From the NCBI GenBank assembly GCA_905250025.1, contig CAJNOJ010000191.1, positions 1 through 64,000 of the forward strand: DNA of 64,000 nucleotides, in the 5' to 3' direction. Of this stretch, positions 12,822 through 24,441 are shown in pieces. This DNA comes from Adineta ricciae. Its lineage: Eukaryota; Rotifera; Eurotatoria; Adinetida; Adinetidae. Under the pieces are notes generated by a model. That model searched no databases. It saw nothing but the letters and a program-made list of their open reading frames with translations, and was not told where the DNA came from. Position numbers and translations under genes: made by a program. Numbering within the stretch: the stretch's first letter is position 1; the number at the start of each line of letters is the position of its first letter.

Positions 12822-13865
12822 ATGTATACTTCACAAAAATTTTGTTCTAGACGAACCAAGTTAATAACTCAATCAAATTATCGAATAATGCGCGGTCTGA
12901 CGTATAATATCACAAGCATCCGTAATATCCTCAAGTTATTTCTATTCACTACACTCTCAATAATCACTCTTCGTCTTATTGGATCTGGCTATCGAATTGT
13001 TAACTCTCAAGAAAAAGAGACATCTTTAGAACTGTCTCCCCACGTCATCGTTGTCGATCCCGACGATTCAACTCTCAACAGAAACTTTACATGTATTACC
13101 ACACAAGTATTAATGAATGTGTTTCAAACTAGTCTTTGTCTCCATTCAAAACATGACACAGTTAGTAAATCAGTTGCGGAGCGACGGGTTTGGGAAGAAA
13201 ATGATGTTTCCCGACTACTAAACATTCTTATTCGTAATCCTGAAATGCAAATGATTGATATTGGAGCTAATATAGGTGGATTTACCATGTTTATAGCAGG
13301 TGCACTAGGACGTTTTACATTAGCGATTGAATGTTATCGGCCAAGTATTGAACGCATCGCACGTGCGGTGCAACTTCGAAACGCACAAAAAAATGTTGTT
13401 CTCGTTCAAAATGCTCTCTATTCAGATCCAGGCAAATATTTAACGATAACAACTGATGATCCGAGTGGTATAAGATTACAAGAGCGAACGACAGAGAAAG
13501 AGTCGAAAAATGAATTCGTTGTCAAAACGATCAAGTTCGATGATTTACTTCCGATACTGATTCAACGAAAAGTGAAAACAGCCATGATTAAAATCGATAT
13601 CGAAACATCAGAAAGTTATATATGTGCCACAGGTGCAAAAATATTCGATCAGATTAATATTCCGTATATTATGATGGAATGGCATTCTTGGCGCGTTAAA
13701 CATCAGCAACGATATCAGTACATAGTGGATTTTATGACTGCTCGAGGCTATATTCCTGTTGATGCGAGTTGTAAAGAACTTAATCCAAATGATTGGCTCA
13801 ATCTATCATGGCCAGGCAATATTTTTTGGATTAAAAAGTCATATCCTAGAAATCTTCTTTGTTGA
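12822..13865 (+). CDS. FkbM-type SAM-dependent methyltransferase, membrane-anchored
   Basis: This 347-residue protein matches the FkbM/Methyltransf_21 family. The AdoMet-binding motif DIGANIGGFT lies at residues 144-153, an acidic strand end (AIECYRP) follows about 20 residues later, and the characteristic KIDIE motif sits at about 257-261 before a segment ending in MMEWHSW. A hydrophobic helix at about 36-54 near the N-terminus suggests a type II membrane protein of the secretory pathway; four putative sequons occur. Family members O-methylate sugars or small molecules, but the substrate here is unknown. The gene is intronless and ends only 107 bp from the convergent hog gene. ATG at 12822 is the first in frame; Met23 is an alternative start that keeps the membrane helix. 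Confidence 0.85.
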   Translation: MYTSQKFCSRRTKLITQSNYRIMRGLTYNITSIRNILKLFLFTTLSIITLRLIGSGYRIVNSQEKETSLELSPHVIVVDPDDSTLNRNFTCITTQVLMNVFQTSLCLHSKHDTVSKSVAERRVWEENDVSRLLNILIRNPEMQMIDIGANIGGFTMFIAGALGRFTLAIECYRPSIERIARAVQLRNAQKNVVLVQNALYSDPGKYLTITTDDPSGIRLQERTTEKESKNEFVVKTIKFDDLLPILIQRKVKTAMIKIDIETSESYICATGAKIFDQINIPYIMMEWHSWRVKHQQRYQYIVDFMTARGYIPVDASCKELNPNDWLNLSWPGNIFWIKKSYPRNLLC

Positions 13866-13972
13866 CGATTTAGAATTGTACTTGGCACGCAGAGATTATA
13901 TATTTAAAAGGGTCTTTTTTATTGTGAATAAAAGTCAATAGAAACGAATCAGTCAATCGTGCACCTTGTTTA

Positions 13973-15108
13973 TCAATAGTGTATGATGGATGGAACAATG
14001 AATACAGCTATTTCATACAACATATTTGCAAACCAGTGAATTCCTTCACCTCCTTCCGATCCCTTCCACGACATTCCGAATAAACGATACCACCATCGCA
14101 TCGGTGCCACTGCACCATGAGCAACATGATGACTGTTGATTGTTGCATAACATGAACTGGCAATGTTGTTCACTATCAGTGTACCTTCTGCAGTCAGTGG
14201 AGCAACGTATCCCTGTTTCACAACATCTGTTATATTCGTGATTGTTTCACTCATCAGCACACCTTCATCATTCATGACATAGATGTTCATGCCAATGCGA
14301 AGATTCTTTGCCATGACATAGCTTTGTTCACTTGTTGGAAGAAGATGAGATGAAGTGAGTGATAGTTGTCGACCGGAGAGAGTTGTGAGCTGCTTGAACA
14401 AGGCTGAAAGAGATGAGCATGACTGAAAGATGAGGAATAGGAGAAAAGAAATGACCTACCGAATCGGTGTGGTTGGAAATCGAGCATGGTGAGGAGAGGT
14501 GTGTGGATGAGTTGTTTAGTTTTATCGTCGTAGGCGAGAAGAGTGTCGCCTGATTGTAGTTGTGTAATGAACTTGTGTTGTCCATTGGCCAGAGTGACAA
14601 GAGAGTCGGCAGCAAAGCAACGTTGATCTTTCAGTGTCGAGTCTGAAGGCGAAGTACGAAAATCGATTAGTTAGAGTATTTATTTGTGACAAACCTCGAA
14701 TAGAACAGTTTGCACTGTTGCGATCTGGGCAACAATTCAGTGCCAAATGCCTAATTTCATTAAATGCGGCAATGCCTAGCTATAAAATGAAAATGTTCAA
14801 TTCATAATCATATCTGCCAAAGAAATTTTCAACTTGGCAAACCTGCTGTCCAACACATTCTGAGAGATGACCTTGAGCACACTGTGCTATCAACGAAGTG
14901 GATCGACATACTCTACTGATATCTAAAACGGCACAGGTTTGTCGCTTCTACACAAATTTCTGTTCAAACCGTTCTTGGCGAATCCGAGCAGCATGGTGCT
15001 CAGATGAGATAAGCATTCAATTAATTCCAACGGATCATCTGTAAGATCGCATCTAGCATTGATCATGGAAACAAGAGAACCAACGATAAGTAGAATTTTG
15101 AATAACAT
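13973..15108 (-). CDS. secreted 8-Cys protein with Hedgehog-type Hint (hog) domain, copy 1
   Basis: The five exons run from ATG at 15108 to the stop at 13973. A signal peptide of about 19 residues is followed by a roughly 80-residue domain with eight cysteines, including an NCCPDR motif. A Hint domain then begins at CFAADS, where cysteine is the expected splicing nucleophile, and continues through LxSGD and AYDDKT to SSHLL, the position of the conserved Hint TxxH-type block. Hint domains of Hedgehog relatives cleave themselves from the N-terminal part by thioester chemistry; here that would release the small cysteine-rich peptide. No Hedgehog signalling (hedge) domain is visible, so this is a hog-only protein. 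The first intron is about 47 bp (GTTTGA..TTTTAG). A paralogue with the same exon plan lies directly upstream on the same strand. Confidence 0.82.
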
Positions 15109-15693
15109 CTATGTCAATGTATGCCACCCATTCATGCAAAATATTTTATGTTGTATTAGTTAACTCACCGTAGTAAATCGGAGCAGTCAGATGACGAGGA
15201 AAACGACTTTGCACACAACAAGACCTGAAAGAAAATGAATATATAAATGTTGTTCGCCTTTCCTTTATCATGTCGCTTATTGGTGATAAAATCGGGCTGA
15301 AATTACAAACCGTTTTCTCAAGTGGACAAGTCAAAGAATTTCATCTCTAGATGTTTTTATTTCGTTAAATTCAAAATTAATACGTGACAATTCCGAAAAC
15401 TTTGCCTATCTGGTAAAAAACGCGCTTCTGTTATTTTATGACATATGATACCGGAATTCTCTGTGTGCAAGTCAAATGTACACAACTGAATCATAAAATG
15501 TATTTCCTCTGATACAGACTAGAACAAACGTACAACAGACCTGTCACCACAATAAAGCAATATATTCCTCACTGTATAAGCAAATTTCATTAGTTTCGTT
15601 ACGTTCTTTAAATAAATTAGTCATCAAGTATCAGTTCGTATCAATGTTTATAGAGGCAAAATACAAAATGAAAAAAAGAAAAAGGAATGTTCA

Positions 15694-16827
15694 TCAATAG
15701 TGTATGATGGATGGAACAATGAATACAGCTATTTCATACAGCATATTTGCAAACCAGTGAATTCCTTCTCCTCCTTCCGATCCCTTCCACGACATTCCGA
15801 ATAAACGATACCACCATCGCATCGGCGCCACTGCAGCATGAGCAACATGATGACTGTTGATTGTTGCATAACATGAACTAGCGATGTTGTTCACTATCAG
15901 TGTACCTTCTGCAGTCAGTGGAGCAGCGTATCCCTGTTTCACAACATCTGTTATATTCGTGATTGTTTCACTCACCAGCACACCTTCATCATTCATGACA
16001 TAGATGTTCATGCCAATGCGAAGATTCTTTGCCATGACATAGCTTTGGTCACTTGTTGGAAGAAGATGAGATGAAGTGAGTGATAGTTGTCGACCGGATA
16101 GAGTTGTGAGCTGCTTGAACAAGGCTGAAAGAGATGAGCATGACTGATAGATGAAGAATAGGGGAAAAGTAGTGACCTACCGAATCGGTGTGGTTGGAAA
16201 TCGAGCATGGTGAGGAGAGGTGTGTGGATGAGTTGTTTAGTTTTATCGTCGTAGGCGAGAAGAGTGTCGCCTGATTGTAGTTGTGTAATGAACTTGTGTT
16301 GTCCATTGGCCAGAGTGACAAGAGAGTCGGCTGCAAAACAACGCTGTTCGTTTATTATCGAATCTATTTGATACACAAAAGAATGTGATGATAGATTGTT
16401 ACTGAAAAGATTTCCGAAGCAAACCTCGAATAGGACATCGCGGACGGTTTCTATCTGGACAGCAGTTATCGGCCAAATCTCTAATTTCGTCAAGCGCTTT
16501 TCTACCAACCTATACAAGCATCTACACATAGTAATACAGTCAACTATCAAAATGTTCAATTACTTCTGCTGCGACACAATCACCCAATTCCCGTCTTGCA
16601 CATATAGCAATATCAGACGCAATCGAACAAATTATTTTCAAATCTATAAAAAACGATGGGCAAAAGTTCAACATGACATTTCACTTACCTTTCGTTACTG
16701 CTCCATAAAGACCCGATGTTATGTAACGTAGACACTCAATCACAGCTTTAGGATTTTGACTCATTGGACAGTCCGCCTGTGTTGTGGCGGTAAACACAGC
16801 AAGTATGAACATAAGCTTCCAAAACAT
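15694..16827 (-). CDS. secreted 8-Cys protein with Hedgehog-type Hint (hog) domain, copy 2
   Basis: This is a tandem paralogue of the gene at 13973-15108 with the same exon plan. Exon 1 (16689-16827) encodes a signal peptide ending near TTQA and the first two cysteines. Exon 2 and exon 3 complete an eight-cysteine domain with the same NCCPDR motif; the Hint domain starts at CFAADS and ends with the stop at 15694. Its last 142 residues differ from copy 1 at only four positions, whereas the cysteine-rich domains are strongly diverged apart from the cysteines. The role is inferred as an autoprocessed secreted peptide; no partner is known from the sequence. Confidence 0.82.
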
Positions 16828-17479
16828 CTAAGAAAATATACATCTAATTTTGTGCCAAGTGACTTTTCTCAACTACTTCCTCACCATCATAAATGTTAGT
16901 AGCAAAGCTAAATCTCGCACTGAATATGTTCCAACGACCAATGAATAAAAACAAATGTGATTTGACTTTTTTTATACAATCATATTTATATAAATATATC
17001 GGATGTTATATTTTAATCAATTATAAAAACGAATCAAGTTACAAATCCTTGTTTTCTCATCTCACTGCTGACAAGAAGACGTATCCGATTTTTTGTTTCT
17101 CTTCAGTGGATGACAACAAATCGATATCGAAAACTCGATCGGATTTCTGTATGACAAAGAGAAAAAATGCTGTATCTATGCAAATAACATGTAGGTGGTG
17201 AAGTTTTCTTCTGACTAATGCTATTTGACTTCATCGTCAGTCAGAGATCAAATAGTTTTCGTCATGTTCGTCCATTGTTATATTAGTAGTTAGACCGACA
17301 TTTGAACATAGAAAGTGTTTTAGTTCGTATTGAAAAAAAAACTAAATATTCTCGTTTACAAAAATCAATCAACGGCAATTTTCCATAAATGCGTCTATTG
17401 TGAAGATAGAAGTAAAATATCAAAAATAAACCTAAACGAAAAAAACAATTAAAGCTTCGACAACTTTTCTCCTTGACAT
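16828..17479. other. intergenic spacer
   Basis: This is the 5' flank of hog copy 2 and the 3' flank of the GPHR gene. It is AT-rich, and a 102-codon plus-strand frame at 16893-17201 shows no protein-like composition. Nothing else is seen. Confidence 0.5.
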
Positions 17480-19482
17480 TTATTCAACCTTTTGAACATT
17501 TTTATCAAAGTGTGTGATCGATTGTTGGGAGGCACGATAGTGTAAGTAAAGAATGCCGATGCTGAATAATGCCGACAGTAGGAAGATGCAATCGAACCAT
17601 CGATGATAGAAATTGAATTGTAAATCACCTAACACTTGGGTTATGATTTGCCGATATTGTTCTGGCATGTTCATTCGAATCAGAAGTACGGAAGATATGA
17701 AATACATACCCTAAAAGACATCAATCGATCGTATGAAATCCGTTTTTCAGTTTACTAAAATTTCTTTACCATGAGCAGGGCAAGACATAGGACAATAACA
17801 TTAGATGAACGACTACTTGATATGGTGTAGAAAAACTAGAAGATCAAAACGGAAATGATGAGAGAGAAATGAACGAATTTGTTGGTTAACCTTGGTTAAT
17901 GTGATCAGTAAACCACGAATACTTGTCACAACAATGATACCGATCAGTATAAATGAGACATATTGAGACCAAAATTGGACATCAAATTGTAGATTGAAAT
18001 AATGCACTGTTAATTCAATACCTCGTGTCACTGGATCGACTAAATTTGGAAAAAATTCATTTAATTTTTTTGTCGAAACCGAAATACGCTCGACTGACCT
18101 TTTCCTACTCGATTGAAAACGATATTAATGAACGAAATTAGGATCTTCCAAACGCAATATAATGAAAAGAAATGCCCTAAGACATGAAAGTATTTGCCTT
18201 TCAATGTCTTTGAATATCCGATTCGTTGTTGAATTCCTTGTAGATCCACTAGATCAGTATACAATTCGGAGGAGATGACTTCATATGTGGCAATCTCTTG
18301 TTTAATCAACGAGAGATTGTAGGACATGTTTGAATTCGATTGTGATGTAAAACTTAAGTTTAACGCTCGACGAAACGGGTTCCATCGATTGTTCATTGAA
18401 TTGAACGACGAATTATAGGTTGATTTTAAAGAATTTTCATATTCGATATAAGCCACACGTTTCTTTTTCGTAGCGACGATTTCCATGACTTGTTTTAAAC
18501 GCTTTTGAGCATCACTGATATCCTTATCAGTAACAGGCTACAAAATATCAATGGCACTTACATTCAACAAGCACTCCAATCTCAACAACTCTCATTTTGT
18601 TTATCCAATGGCACAAAGGTATTTCCTCCGCAGGTGTACATCATCTGATTAACAGAAATATCCCTCCTCACATAGACATTGGCAGACTGATTTCGAAAAT
18701 ACTTTAACCAAACATTCTTTCACACTTACTCGAATAAAATATGTCATGTATGTGTAAGGACAATTGACAGCTAAAAAAAAGAAAATGAAGTATGGTCTTT
18801 GATTGACATGGAATCTTTCGTTTACCACCAAATCCACTTAGAATCGCCATAGCGGTAACACCTATGATACCCACTCGACTGATACACTGTTCAATACTGA
18901 AGAATTCATGTCGATTAGAGATCGGAAATGGATTGCCTAGTTTCCAGAACATATACAAATAAAAACACCACGCAATTAATGTAAAAAATATGACCAGACG
19001 AAAGTCTCGAACTACAAGACAAAAAATAAATAAATACGAAATTTCTTCATAAAAAAAATCTACGAACCGAGTTTAACCGAATTCAATAATAGATAAGCGA
19101 TATAGAATGGAATGAGGAATACAAGTAAGAAGAGCATACAGTAAAGACCAATACGCCAATGAAGATATCGAGATCTAATCGGAAAGCATTTATTAGGGTA
19201 ATCAAGATAAAATTTTAACATACGTAGGTTGGAGGAAAGCAAGAATTTCAAAGATGATCAATTCAAACATTGTACAACTCAGTGCAAATGTTAAGGCAAA
19301 TGATAGAATGACTACACGATTTCGTACATCATAGTTTCGACATAAACCACGAACGAAAAACAACCAACCACCAACGAAAAAGACAATCTAAAGAAAATCA
19401 ATTGCTTATCGAAATAAATATCTAAATTCGTGTAGCATACTTGAGAAATTGTCACAACAATTGTGTCCGTTAACAGAGACAT
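17480..19482 (-). CDS. gpr89: Golgi pH regulator (GPHR / GPR89) homologue
   Basis: GPHR is a multipass anion channel-type protein of the Golgi/ER that keeps Golgi lumen pH low. The match to animal GPHR is collinear over the whole length. It begins with MSLLTDTIVVTISQ at 19482, followed by a second exon with a CTMFELIIFEIL block. Next come RYLHWR.. (about 19170), FWKLGNPFPI and SIEQCISRVGIIGVT (18850-18955), AVNCPYTYMTYF (about 18750) and a charged coiled segment ending YSKTLKGKYF (18100-18480). The end is QFWSQYVSFIL, SIRGLLITLTK and LGDLQFNFYHRWFD near 17600. At least eight small exons with introns of roughly 50-60 bp were recognised. The start was chosen at the internal Met because it aligns with the family N-terminus; an in-frame Met seven residues upstream also exists. 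Confidence 0.93.
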
Positions 19483-19942
19483 GAGTATATTTGCTCTGAC
19501 CAATTGGTCAATTGATATAGAAGAACATGTACACGTAGACTTAATTGAGCACCATGTAAACTATTGCGAGAGCTGCAAGTATATAGAGAAAAAAAGTAAT
19601 TTCGCCGATTAGAATCATTAGGAGATCAAAAAGAAAGAGGAGAGGAGTGGTTTACAAGAAAGAATGATAAATTTCTAGCAACAGACGATAGCCACGTGAA
19701 AGAAAGAGAACGAAAGAATCAATTGGATTCGTCTTCCATAAACATCAAATGAGTTCGTTGACAAAAGCCTCATTAGGTGTTCTGAAAAATTTCCAACAAA
19801 TATCTTGTTTTTATTGTATCTGATCGATAAATTCAACTGTAGAAATTCAGATAAAAAGTCAAATTGATAGAGGGCGCTAGTTGTGATGAAAGGGATGAAG
19901 AATGTTATCAAATGGTCAAATATCTACCGACTCGTATGTCAC

Positions 19943-20074
19943 AGCGGCGTCAAAATTTCCACTCAGGATGGGCTCACTATAGAAAGCGTACTTTTTTATG
20001 GTATAAATGTTGGTTTCCTGTAGAAATTTTTCAAAACCAGGGTGAGCTCGGCCCATCCTTCACGCCTCCACTAC
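19943..20074. mobile_element. short MITE-like inverted-repeat element, copy A
   Basis: The left end AGCGGCGTCA is followed by a block containing GGATGGGCTCAC. The right end, read in reverse complement, gives AGTGGAGGCGTGAAGGATGG and then GCCGAGCTCACC. The two ends therefore form an imperfect inverted repeat of about 35 bp around a non-coding middle of about 60 bp. The same terminal sequences occur at 31688-31760. It has no coding capacity, as expected for a non-autonomous DNA element. A target-site duplication is not obvious. Confidence 0.5.
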
Positions 20075-21614
20075 TCATATGTAAATTAATTAATGGAGGA
20101 AAGCGAATTGCACTTAAGAAGGTGTACTAATCGATTTTGCATTAACTCGCTCTGTTTGAGTACTTTGATGACGATATACGAAGATCAATTTGATTGAAAT
20201 CAATATGATTCGATAAATGCTAATTCAATTCCATCAAGATATCTTTTTTTTCATCAACCGAGTGCATTTCTATGCGATCATTTTAATCAGCAAATCGTGT
20301 TTTTCTACTACGAAAAGGAAAATATTCACGACCTATTTACTCAAGCCTAATGAACAAATTCACCTTATTTGTTAACGATCATTTATTTCTCTTACATCAT
20401 AATGCGTTAATTGATTTCGTATAAACAAAGTAAAATAGCGTTCAGAATTGTTGACATCCCATTAAAATATTAAAATATTCTTTTCATCGACACTTGTCAC
20501 TTTAGAAGTGTTTCATTTTCTATTTCATTGACTTGGAGTCTAATAATAGAATTTTCTTCTTGAAATCTTCGAATGATATAATCATGTGCGATTGAATAAC
20601 TAGATGGGAACATTTTTGCATATTTCTCGAACTTGAATCTTCATATCCTTGTACACATTGTTAGAAGGCGTGTAGACCCATTTGACAAGATGAATGCTAA
20701 TGTAACAAGATGAATTATAGGCATGTAAATAATCAGAAGCGAACTCATCTGTTTCTCATTAATTCATTAGATTCATGTTTCTATACATATCTGTCGTCAT
20801 TTATAACTTGTACGAGAATTTAAGCACGTACACGACTATCGATAAATGTTTACAAGAAGAAAAGTCGATGACTTGTTTTTCTTCATTTATGGAAATGATG
20901 TTTATCTGACTGTCTGTTATGTTAAACAAACAAGCATTTGATGCTATCTAGTGAAGAATACGATTTAACATGAACAATAACGATAATGAATGATCTCGCT
21001 GTCGTAATGAGCTGAATAGGAGATACTCGACAGATTTCCTGTTCATTGTCTCTCACCTGTCATAGAACGAAGCCAGGAGAGACAAGAAAAAGATCAATCA
21101 ATCGTATACATTGACTTCAAATGCAATGTTCCGATGTTTTACACGTCCGGAAATGTTGTCTGTCGTGCTTATTTGTCTCTTGCTTCTTTTATCGTTAAAT
21201 ATTTGTTCAAATGACATACATACACATGTCCTAGTCACCCTGCAATGACAATTTAGTCATGCTGGAAATCCCAATGGAATCTTAATCATCGAACCTTCGA
21301 TGAATGTCGAGATAAAATTCAAGCGAGTTCCATCGTGTTCCGTTCTCTTCATCAAACAAGGACAGACAGAAGGGAATGAACAAATAAAGAAAATTTAATT
21401 TAGACATTGTAAGCATGTCAGATCTCATTTATCATATTTTCTGACCAAATCTACTTGTATTACCTTTTCCCTGGTGAATCAAATCTTTCAATGATGGTCA
21501 ACACCTTCGTCCTTTTTCCCTTTCTTTTTTTTGTTCACGATACAAACAATGAACTTATTAAGTCTTCTTTTTATCTCTCTGGGCGCCTATTTAGAAAATG
21601 TAACAAAGAAACAC

Positions 21615-21630
21615 AGAGAGAGAGAGAGAG
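21615..21630. repeat. (GA)n microsatellite
   Basis: A short run of AG dinucleotides in non-coding DNA. Confidence 0.8.
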
Positions 21631-23014
21631 CGGCAGAAAAAAGAGAGAAAAAGTGACATCGCTTTACTATACAATAGGAGAGAACTGCATTGACAAGATT
21701 TCCGAGTGTGAATTCTTCATAAAAAGTCATATCCTCCCTCTCGAACATTTACTCGTAATGACGACATGGTCATAGTAGTTGTCGCACTTACTTACTTATT
21801 CACTTATTTTGTATAGCCTATTCTCTAGACATTGATGTTTTTCAAAGATATCAATTCATATTCACATGTGTATCGACACTTGATGCTTTCGCTTTTAATC
21901 GTTCTATCACTTCTCCACATGCCAGCTTTTATCTGTCAGCTCGAGAGAGACAGAGAGGGAGAAAATTTGACGCCACCAGAGACGCTAGTAACTTGCCGTC
22001 TCTTTAAAATCAATATGCAAACAAAACCATTTGAATTATTCAAATAAGTACAACCCATTCTTTTTTTTCTTTTCCAGGTTTTTTTTGTTGTGTCCTCATA
22101 AGGAGAAGAGAAAACGACGGTATTTCTTTTGTATTACAATTTTTCCTACGCCTGACTGTCTGTCTATTTAATGTAATATGAAAAGAAGATTGACACAGAG
22201 AGAAAAAGAAACAAAGTGTCCGAATTACTATCACAACTATTCATTGACATTACATAAAGTGTTAAAAAAGAATATATGTGCAGGTGAAGCAGAGAATCAT
22301 TGCTTTAATATATATTAGCATGCCTATCTCTTCTACATAATGAAGACGTGACCAACATATTCTGTAAGTTTCTTTTTCTCTATCTCTGTCTCTTGCGCTT
22401 TTTCTTTCTCTATGTCTATCTCATTTGAAGCTATCTATCGTTATTTCTGTAATCCTTTGGATAAGAGAAGGGAAGAGCATCACTGCTCATCGAGCCGATA
22501 TAAATATGGTCGTGCATCCGGTGCTATTCACTTTATGAGTAACATACACATACACTCATGTACACCTGTCACTAACCACATAAATTACACGGAACAGAGA
22601 AAAAAAGAATCGTCACGATGTCAGTTTGCCATAAACACCTAATTTTGCATACGCGGTGTAGCTTTTCCTTCTCTCTCTCTTTCTATTCCTATTTTTTCCG
22701 CTTTAATAACTGATTGTAACACATCAGCGCAAGTGTGGTTAGCTGAACCATACAAGTCTGAAATTATTTCTAGTACTTAAATTTTGAGTGACATCAGACA
22801 GGTATATAATCAAGTTTTCTTTTGTCTAATTCTGATTGAGAAAAGACTTTTCAGAGAAAGATTCCATTACGAATATTAATAGATTGTTGATTGTGGAGAT
22901 TAATTTCTAATCTGTATTTTTAGACCTGACATTGATTATTCTCTGATAATTCCAAATCTCAAATGACAACTAGTCACCAGTTTTTGTGTTGAGAATAACC
23001 ATCTGAATGAATGA

Positions 23015-24020
23015 ATGAAGCAGTCGTTCGCCCGGATTTTTATTATTTTCTCACTCATTCTTAGTTTGGCATCGTTCATTCTGAGTTTGATTGCATTGCA
23101 TTTACCGAATTGGAAATACATACATCTTCGTTCGACATTCAAGCCTGCCGTCCTCGCTGAAGATCAACCGATGGATCCGTTAATTCGTGGCGAAGTTGAT
23201 AAGTACATTGAAATACTTTATCGACGAGGTAATTTGAATAATTAGTAGCTGAGATTCGATGAAATTCGCCTTTGATCTTCTAGGTGACACTCATTCATTT
23301 GGTTTAGTCACTCACTGCATTGTCGATGGTGAGTGCGGACAAAATTACCTCCCAACATTTCCCGAGAAGAACTACGGCTTATGTCATCATATCAATTATC
23401 ATCGTCAATGTATATTTTCCAACCTTTTCATATTGAATAATAATACGAAATGTACATGTCAAGCACCGTCCTACGCGAAAATCATTCATACATTCTTAAT
23501 CTTATTAATCAGTTTAGAATTCTTCTTTATTTTTATTACTAGTCTACGTTTGACCCGGCAACATTGCCATACGTTCTGTTTAAATGATAGTTTACTTCGT
23601 CTCTTCTCACTTTTGTCGTTATTATCGTCGATTATTTTTCTTATCATCATACTCGTACAGTACAACAGCAATCGACTGTTAGAACCGTTGGAGTTCTTTG
23701 ATTCCATGCGACAACATTATTCCCGGATACAAATCTACACATTCACGAAAGATCTCGACCTAATTATTCAACAGATTGAGAATTCCTTAGATATACACAT
23801 TGGTGCATCGTATGTTTGTATATTAATAGTATTAGTATTGATTATTCTCTCGCTTTTCACCTCCGTTACTGTTGAAATGAAGATTTCTTCAACTTCATCA
23901 TCGTTAACCATTAATGATGAAGAGGAAAAACGGCCCAATCTGATTTTAATACAACCAACACCAGCAGAACGGTTTGTTCCATCTGAACAAATACGATTTG
24001 TTCGACAAACAAAAGTTTAA
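23015..24020 (+). CDS. claudin-like four-transmembrane protein
   Basis: Two exons (23015-23228 and 23284-24020, intron 55 bp) encode about 316 residues. The N-terminal hydrophobic segment (residues 6-28, IFIIFSLILSLASFIL) is followed by a W-containing extracellular stretch (LPNWKY) and a cysteine-containing loop. Three further hydrophobic helices follow: near IHTFLILLISLEFFFIF, near LLSSIIFLIIILVQY and near YVCILIVLVLIILSLF. The tail is short and polar. This layout resembles the PMP22/claudin/Clc-like tetraspan group of membrane and junction proteins. The classical W-GLW-C-C motif is not clearly conserved, so family membership is an inference from topology. It converges with the GPCR at 24442. 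Confidence 0.7.
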
Positions 24021-24441
24021 AAAATTGCTTCTCTGTGTTCGTTATGTAAATGTGACCGTTTCTTTTTCTCTTTGTGAAGATTAATTAGATTAGAAGAATA
24101 ACGATGTTTGATGATTGTTAATCACAAATGATTTTTCAAGAAGAACAAAAGAGATTTCTTCACTTGATTGATCTTCTCATTGATTTAGTTATACAAGACG
24201 AGATAGAATAACTATTACAATTTCGATCTGAACCTGCTGAATATGATCGATCCGCAATGGCAAATGACATGAGAAAAGTCTCATTCCTCTTTGTTGCTTT
24301 TTTTTATCCGCTAATAAAAGGTTTCTGTTTTGCTCGTTTATTTATTACCGATAATTGACTAGAAAGATTGAAGTGCAACACGATTAGTATATTTTTTGAA
24401 CAAAATACGACACATAGTTTCCAGTGAATAAAATGCCTTTC
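24021..24441. other. convergent intergenic spacer
   Basis: A short AT-rich 3'-3' spacer with an AATAAA-like motif near 24315 (ctaataaaagg). No coding signal. Confidence 0.5.

Larger units (their letters stand above)
19483..23014. other. 3.5-kb intergenic region without a recognised gene
   Basis: The upstream regions of the divergent GPHR (-) and claudin-like (+) genes meet here. Short frames (for example 19864-20130, 21455-21775) have no protein-like features. It contains a short terminal-inverted-repeat element (19943-20074), a GA microsatellite (21615-21630) and several T-rich and CT-rich tracts between 21.5 and 22.7 kb. Confidence 0.5.
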
